DNA from: Nitrospira sp. UW-LDO-01 | GTDB taxonomy: Bacteria > Nitrospirota > Nitrospiria > Nitrospirales > Nitrospiraceae | NCBI GenBank assembly: GCA_002254365.1 | Contig: NIUT01000158.1 | Coordinates: 1 to 39,063 of the forward strand | DNA: 39,063 nt | Reading direction: 5' to 3' | Made by a program: the position numbers and the translations under genes | Notes under the pieces: model-generated | What the model saw: only the letters and a program-made list of their open reading frames with translations | Told to the model about the DNA's origin: nothing | The model's database searches: none | Part shown: one piece after another, positions 35,941-39,063 of the stretch | Layout of the letters: every line of letters begins with the position of its first letter | Numbering within the stretch: position 1 is the stretch's first letter

Positions 35941-38202
35941 TTATCCACTCTCTACCGGGTCCATATCGATAACGAATTTGATCTGCTTCTGTCGGTATTG
36001 TCTTTCCATGCTCTCAACCGAATCCCGGAGCCGACGTGCGAGGAGGTCGGGATCAGCTCCCTTCACCAGGAGCCGGCGGTGATGCTGCCCTCGAAGCCGT
36101 TTTCCCAGCGTCGGGACAGGTCCTAGAACGACAAGATGTTCTTCGACAGAGGTCTGTCGTTGAAGGTTGGCGCCCCAGCGGGTAGCGGCCTCTTCGACGA
36201 GGACCGTATTGTGCCCAGTGACGGTAAGATCGGCTATGTGGCACACTGGTGGATAATTGAGAAGTCGGCGTGCGATGAGTTCCTCATTGTAGAACTGATG
36301 AGGATTCCAAGATATGAGAGCTTGGACGGCGTGGTGGGAAGGGAGGCGAGTCTGCACGATGACTTGCCCTCCAGCGGATGCCGGGTACGCCACGCTTGCC
36401 GCATCAACAAGGAGGTGGTACGTCCGCTCCGCAGCTCGAAAATCCGAGACATGTAATCCGGAATCGGCTTGAAGAATTCCCACCACATGGTGCTGTGGAA
36501 GGGGCTCATGAGTGAAGAGTGCTTGCGTCCCTATCAGAATATCGCATGATCCGGATCTCGCACGTTCCCACAGTGAGCGCGCGGTGGATGGGCGGCGGAG
36601 TGTGTCACTGTCGAGGCGCACAATCGTGGCATGAGGAAACAAATGATGAGCTTCAGCCTCGACCCGTTCAGTACCTTCACCGACGGGACTGACCGGGGTG
36701 GCATGGCATAGGGGACATGCATCAGGCAACTGTTCCGCAACTCCGCAGTACCGACAGGTAAGGCTTCCGGCTTCTCGGTAGTAAGGGAGTGCGACGGTGC
36801 AGGAGGGACAGCGCGGTACCCAGCCACAGTCTCGACAGATCAGCGTTCTGGCGTATCCTCTCCTATTAAGGAAGAGCAAGATCCTTCTTTTGCACTTGAG
36901 GGCATCGCGTATCGCGGAGCGCAGGCTATGGCTCAGGAGAGTTCCTCTCGACTCCTTGGTGAGATCAACCAGCTCAATCTTTGGCTGCAGGGCTATGTCC
37001 TTCTGAACCCGATGAACTTCCGCTTCGGTATCGAAATTCGATTCCAGGGATAGGTGTTCCGATGCGAGAACCACCACTGCATGATCCTCCTTTGCCCGTA
37101 GACTGGCCACCTCCCTGGCATGATATCGAGGCTCTTTGGGTTCTTTGAGGGCTGAGTCCTCTTCTCCTTCGACCCAGATGAGTCCGACGGAATCGAGCTG
37201 TGCAAAGATAACTGAACGGGTTCCCACGAGGACTGATGGAGTCGGGCCTTGACGATGATCCAATCGTTGAGGCGAGTGGGGCAGCTGGGCAAAGTCAATC
37301 TGAAGTCCGGTGAGTGGTGCGAGCACTTGTGTCAACCAGCGTGCTTTTGCCGTCTCACCGCATACCACAATTATCGATCTGTTGTGTGAACGCACTTGGC
37401 GAATGGCCTCTGCAAGTCTTCCTATCCGTTGTTGCCATGGAGCCTGGAGAACGATTTTCTTCATGTGGTCCGCCTGTAGGCACTGGTGGAGATGAGCACG
37501 CCAGGCGGGGTCTATCCCGTAGGGTTGACTTGTATCGACTACAGCGTGAGGCAGGGTTTGTTGTTGCTCTGGCTCAGTGAGGGGGATCCGCTGTCGCTTG
37601 CGAGTCTGGATATGCTCTGTGTTCGACAGTACACGATTGATCCACGAGCGCTCAATGAGGGAATCGACCGCTTGCAAGGCATGGCCATGTTGGGCTGGTT
37701 GGAGTGTGGATGACAAGATCCCAGAGGCTCGGTGAGCGATTCGCTGTAGCGTTGGTCGAAGGGATTCTGGGCAGGTACCTGTTTCCAGTGCTGTGCGGCC
37801 TAGCTGAGTGGCGATATAGCGTGTGGGTGAGATGAGTGATGGAGGGCGGAGTAATCGAAGGCATTGGCCCCAGGGAGCCACATAGTATTGTGCAACTTTG
37901 TGAGAGAGTTCGAACAGGGTGGGAGAGATCGTCGTATTGTGCCGATCTTCAACCAGCGAAAGAATCGTTTTTAGGGAGGCAGACGTCATCTCGGATGCGA
38001 GTTGGGAACTGATGGAAATCACGACTCCCTCTAGGACGGATCGGCCGAATGGTACCTTGACGAGACTGCCGATTTGAATACGTTGAGTGATGGAGAGTGG
38101 AATAAGATAGGTGAACGCCTTCGTGATGTGCCGTGGAACGAGGACATCCGCAAACCGAGGCGCTGTTTGCGGCTGTGAGGCCGAAGTGCTCTGGAGAGCC
38201 AT
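35941..38202 (-). CDS. priA: PriA-like primosomal protein N' with degenerate helicase motifs
   Basis: The protein has 753 aa, near normal PriA length. The 3'-DNA-binding domain (about 15-110) includes FADVLVPRHITKAFTYLIP. Eight zinc-ribbon cysteines are intact (CRDCGWVPRCPSC, CRYCG...CPLC; 456-499), as are FLNRRGYA, GEGTERVE, SDFRAAERTYHLL and the C-terminal LGPVPTLGKRLRG...IDMDPVESG. The ATPase motifs are gone: Walker A GxTGSGKT is QAPWQQRI (253-260), DEEH is EGEED (345-349), GSATP is ASEHL (380-384) and the motif VI GRAGR is absent near 602-612. PriA normally reloads DnaB at stalled forks. This one may only scaffold, as proposed for ATPase-poor actinobacterial PriA. Confidence 0.9.
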   Translation of the reverse strand: MALQSTSASQPQTAPRFADVLVPRHITKAFTYLIPLSITQRIQIGSLVKVPFGRSVLEGVVISISSQLASEMTSASLKTILSLVEDRHNTTISPTLFELSHKVAQYYVAPWGQCLRLLRPPSLISPTRYIATQLGRTALETGTCPESLRPTLQRIAHRASGILSSTLQPAQHGHALQAVDSLIERSWINRVLSNTEHIQTRKRQRIPLTEPEQQQTLPHAVVDTSQPYGIDPAWRAHLHQCLQADHMKKIVLQAPWQQRIGRLAEAIRQVRSHNRSIIVVCGETAKARWLTQVLAPLTGLQIDFAQLPHSPQRLDHRQGPTPSVLVGTRSVIFAQLDSVGLIWVEGEEDSALKEPKEPRYHAREVASLRAKEDHAVVVLASEHLSLESNFDTEAEVHRVQKDIALQPKIELVDLTKESRGTLLSHSLRSAIRDALKCKRRILLFLNRRGYARTLICRDCGWVPRCPSCTVALPYYREAGSLTCRYCGVAEQLPDACPLCHATPVSPVGEGTERVEAEAHHLFPHATIVRLDSDTLRRPSTARSLWERARSGSCDILIGTQALFTHEPLPQHHVVGILQADSGLHVSDFRAAERTYHLLVDAASVAYPASAGGQVIVQTRLPSHHAVQALISWNPHQFYNEELIARRLLNYPPVCHIADLTVTGHNTVLVEEAATRWGANLQRQTSVEEHLVVLGPVPTLGKRLRGQHHRRLLVKGADPDLLARRLRDSVESMERQYRQKQIKFVIDMDPVESG

Positions 38203-38328
38203 ACTGCATTCTAACAGTATGGAATCATGAAGGACACCGAGTCTGTCGTCCCTCTAGAGTTAGGACGGAATAATTGGAGAGATACCGTGGTAAGAAAGTG
38301 AGAAGAATCCACCCTTCGCGAGGGGAGA

Positions 38329-39063
38329 CTATTCCGTCGGAGTCCCACCTGCTGCTGGTTGTTGCTGAGACGTGTCTGGTCTATTCGGCTCCATCGGCGT
38401 GGAAGGACTGCCGGTATCGGGAGTACCAGCACGACTGCCAGATCCAGTCTGGGAAGTCCGCGACGAATCGTCCACAGACACAGTTCCTGGGGTAACAGGG
38501 TTCTCAGCATCCGAAGCAGGCGTAGAGGGGTTCTGTTGATCGAGATTTCCACGCGCATTCAAATTGGGAGCATTGGTGCTCAACGTGTGCGTGTGAGTCG
38601 GCTCCTCCGAAGCGTCGGCTTCGGCGAGATATAGCACGACCTCCACACGACGATTCTTTTTGCGGTCCTCTTCCATCTCATTCGACGCGGTTGGCTTGCT
38701 GTCCCCAAGTGCCACGGCTGTGATCCTGGCTGAGTCAATACCGCCTTTCTCGACAAGATAGCGAAGAACACCGTTTGCACGGACCTTGGACAGTTCCCAA
38801 TTGCTCGGATAACGAGCCTTGAGGGAGGGACCGATTTCGACGTTATCGGTATGACCTTCAATTCGAATCAATCGGGTATCGCCGCTGGTTCGCAAATATT
38901 CAATGAACTGATCGAGCACGGCATAATTCTCAGGCTTGATTGCGGCATCTCCTGATTCATAGCGCAAGAACTTGGCTAGTTCGCCCAGATTGAGACGACT
39001 TTGTCCGGAGGCATCATGTACTGTCAGCTTGCTGGTGACCAGATCGGTAGTTGGTCTAACAGG
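38329..39063 (-). CDS. OmpA/MotB-like peptidoglycan-binding protein, 5' end beyond the window
   Basis: My translation is open from the right edge: PVRPTTDLVTSKLTVHDASGQSRLNLGELAKFLRYESG then the ORF-track sequence, 244 codons to TAG. The OmpA C-terminal domain is clear: IRIEGHTDNVEIG, SNWELSKVRANGVLRYLVE and NRRVEVVLYL, the last resembling MotB-type members that bind peptidoglycan through diaminopimelate. A low-complexity Ser/Thr/Pro/Gln tail of about 98 residues follows, unusual since this domain normally ends the protein. The missing N terminus would decide between an outer-membrane lipoprotein and a MotB-like stator. It lies 126 bp downstream of the priA start on the same strand. Confidence 0.88.
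   Translation of the reverse strand, partial: PVRPTTDLVTSKLTVHDASGQSRLNLGELAKFLRYESGDAAIKPENYAVLDQFIEYLRTSGDTRLIRIEGHTDNVEIGPSLKARYPSNWELSKVRANGVLRYLVEKGGIDSARITAVALGDSKPTASNEMEEDRKKNRRVEVVLYLAEADASEEPTHTHTLSTNAPNLNARGNLDQQNPSTPASDAENPVTPGTVSVDDSSRTSQTGSGSRAGTPDTGSPSTPMEPNRPDTSQQQPAAGGTPTE

Overview
The window reads as a chromosomal segment of a Nitrospirota bacterium, most likely a Nitrospira. This is inferred from the gene content (trmFO, ffs-dnaX-ybaB-recR, tig-clpPX, abundant multi-PAS sensor kinases, moderately GC-rich codons). No 16S rRNA or nitrification gene is present to prove it. I see no insertion sequence, phage gene, integrase or CRISPR array.

Positions 1-7.5 kb are housekeeping. 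They hold the 5' part of trmFO (minus, running off the left edge), tRNA-Val(CAC), a small lipoprotein closed by a clear intrinsic terminator, and a TPR lipoprotein. A minus-strand block follows, ffs (SRP RNA) - dnaX - ybaB - recR - dksA/traR-like, then tRNA-Ser(GGA). Positions 7.4-10.8 kb form a protein quality-control block: tRNA-Leu(TAG), tig, clpP, clpX.

Positions 11-22.5 kb are mixed. They hold two tandem PilZ-like proteins of identical length, a long TatA with an unusual C-terminal helix, an M24 peptidase, two uncharacterised small proteins, a class I amidotransferase and an APC amino-acid permease. On the minus strand lies a HAD phosphatase - queE - pepA - nagZ - hypothetical gene run. 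tRNA-Leu(GAG) follows. It is preceded by a consensus sigma70 promoter and about 165 nt of non-coding sequence rich in complementary segments, a candidate structured RNA.

Positions 23.3-35.4 kb are a sensory island. It has a 5-PAS NarL-type histidine kinase (885 aa), a giant GAF + 11-PAS paralogue (1848 aa) overlapping a NarL-type response regulator, and a membrane-anchored 5-PAS protein. That last protein ends in a phosphoacceptor (DHp) helix with no ATPase domain and overlaps a single-domain receiver gene. The modules of the two kinases are collinear, which suggests growth by PAS duplication. Phosphate would flow from the two kinases to the NarL-like regulator; how the kinase-less protein signals is unknown.

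The right end holds a small 4-TM protein, a PriA homologue that keeps its zinc ribbons but has lost every recognisable helicase ATPase motif, and the C-terminal part of an OmpA/MotB-like protein running off the right edge.

The most notable items are the ATPase-less PriA, the CA-less sensor plus receiver pair, the 11-PAS kinase, the TatA with a second amphipathic-helix-like segment, and the putative structured RNA upstream of tRNA-Leu(GAG).
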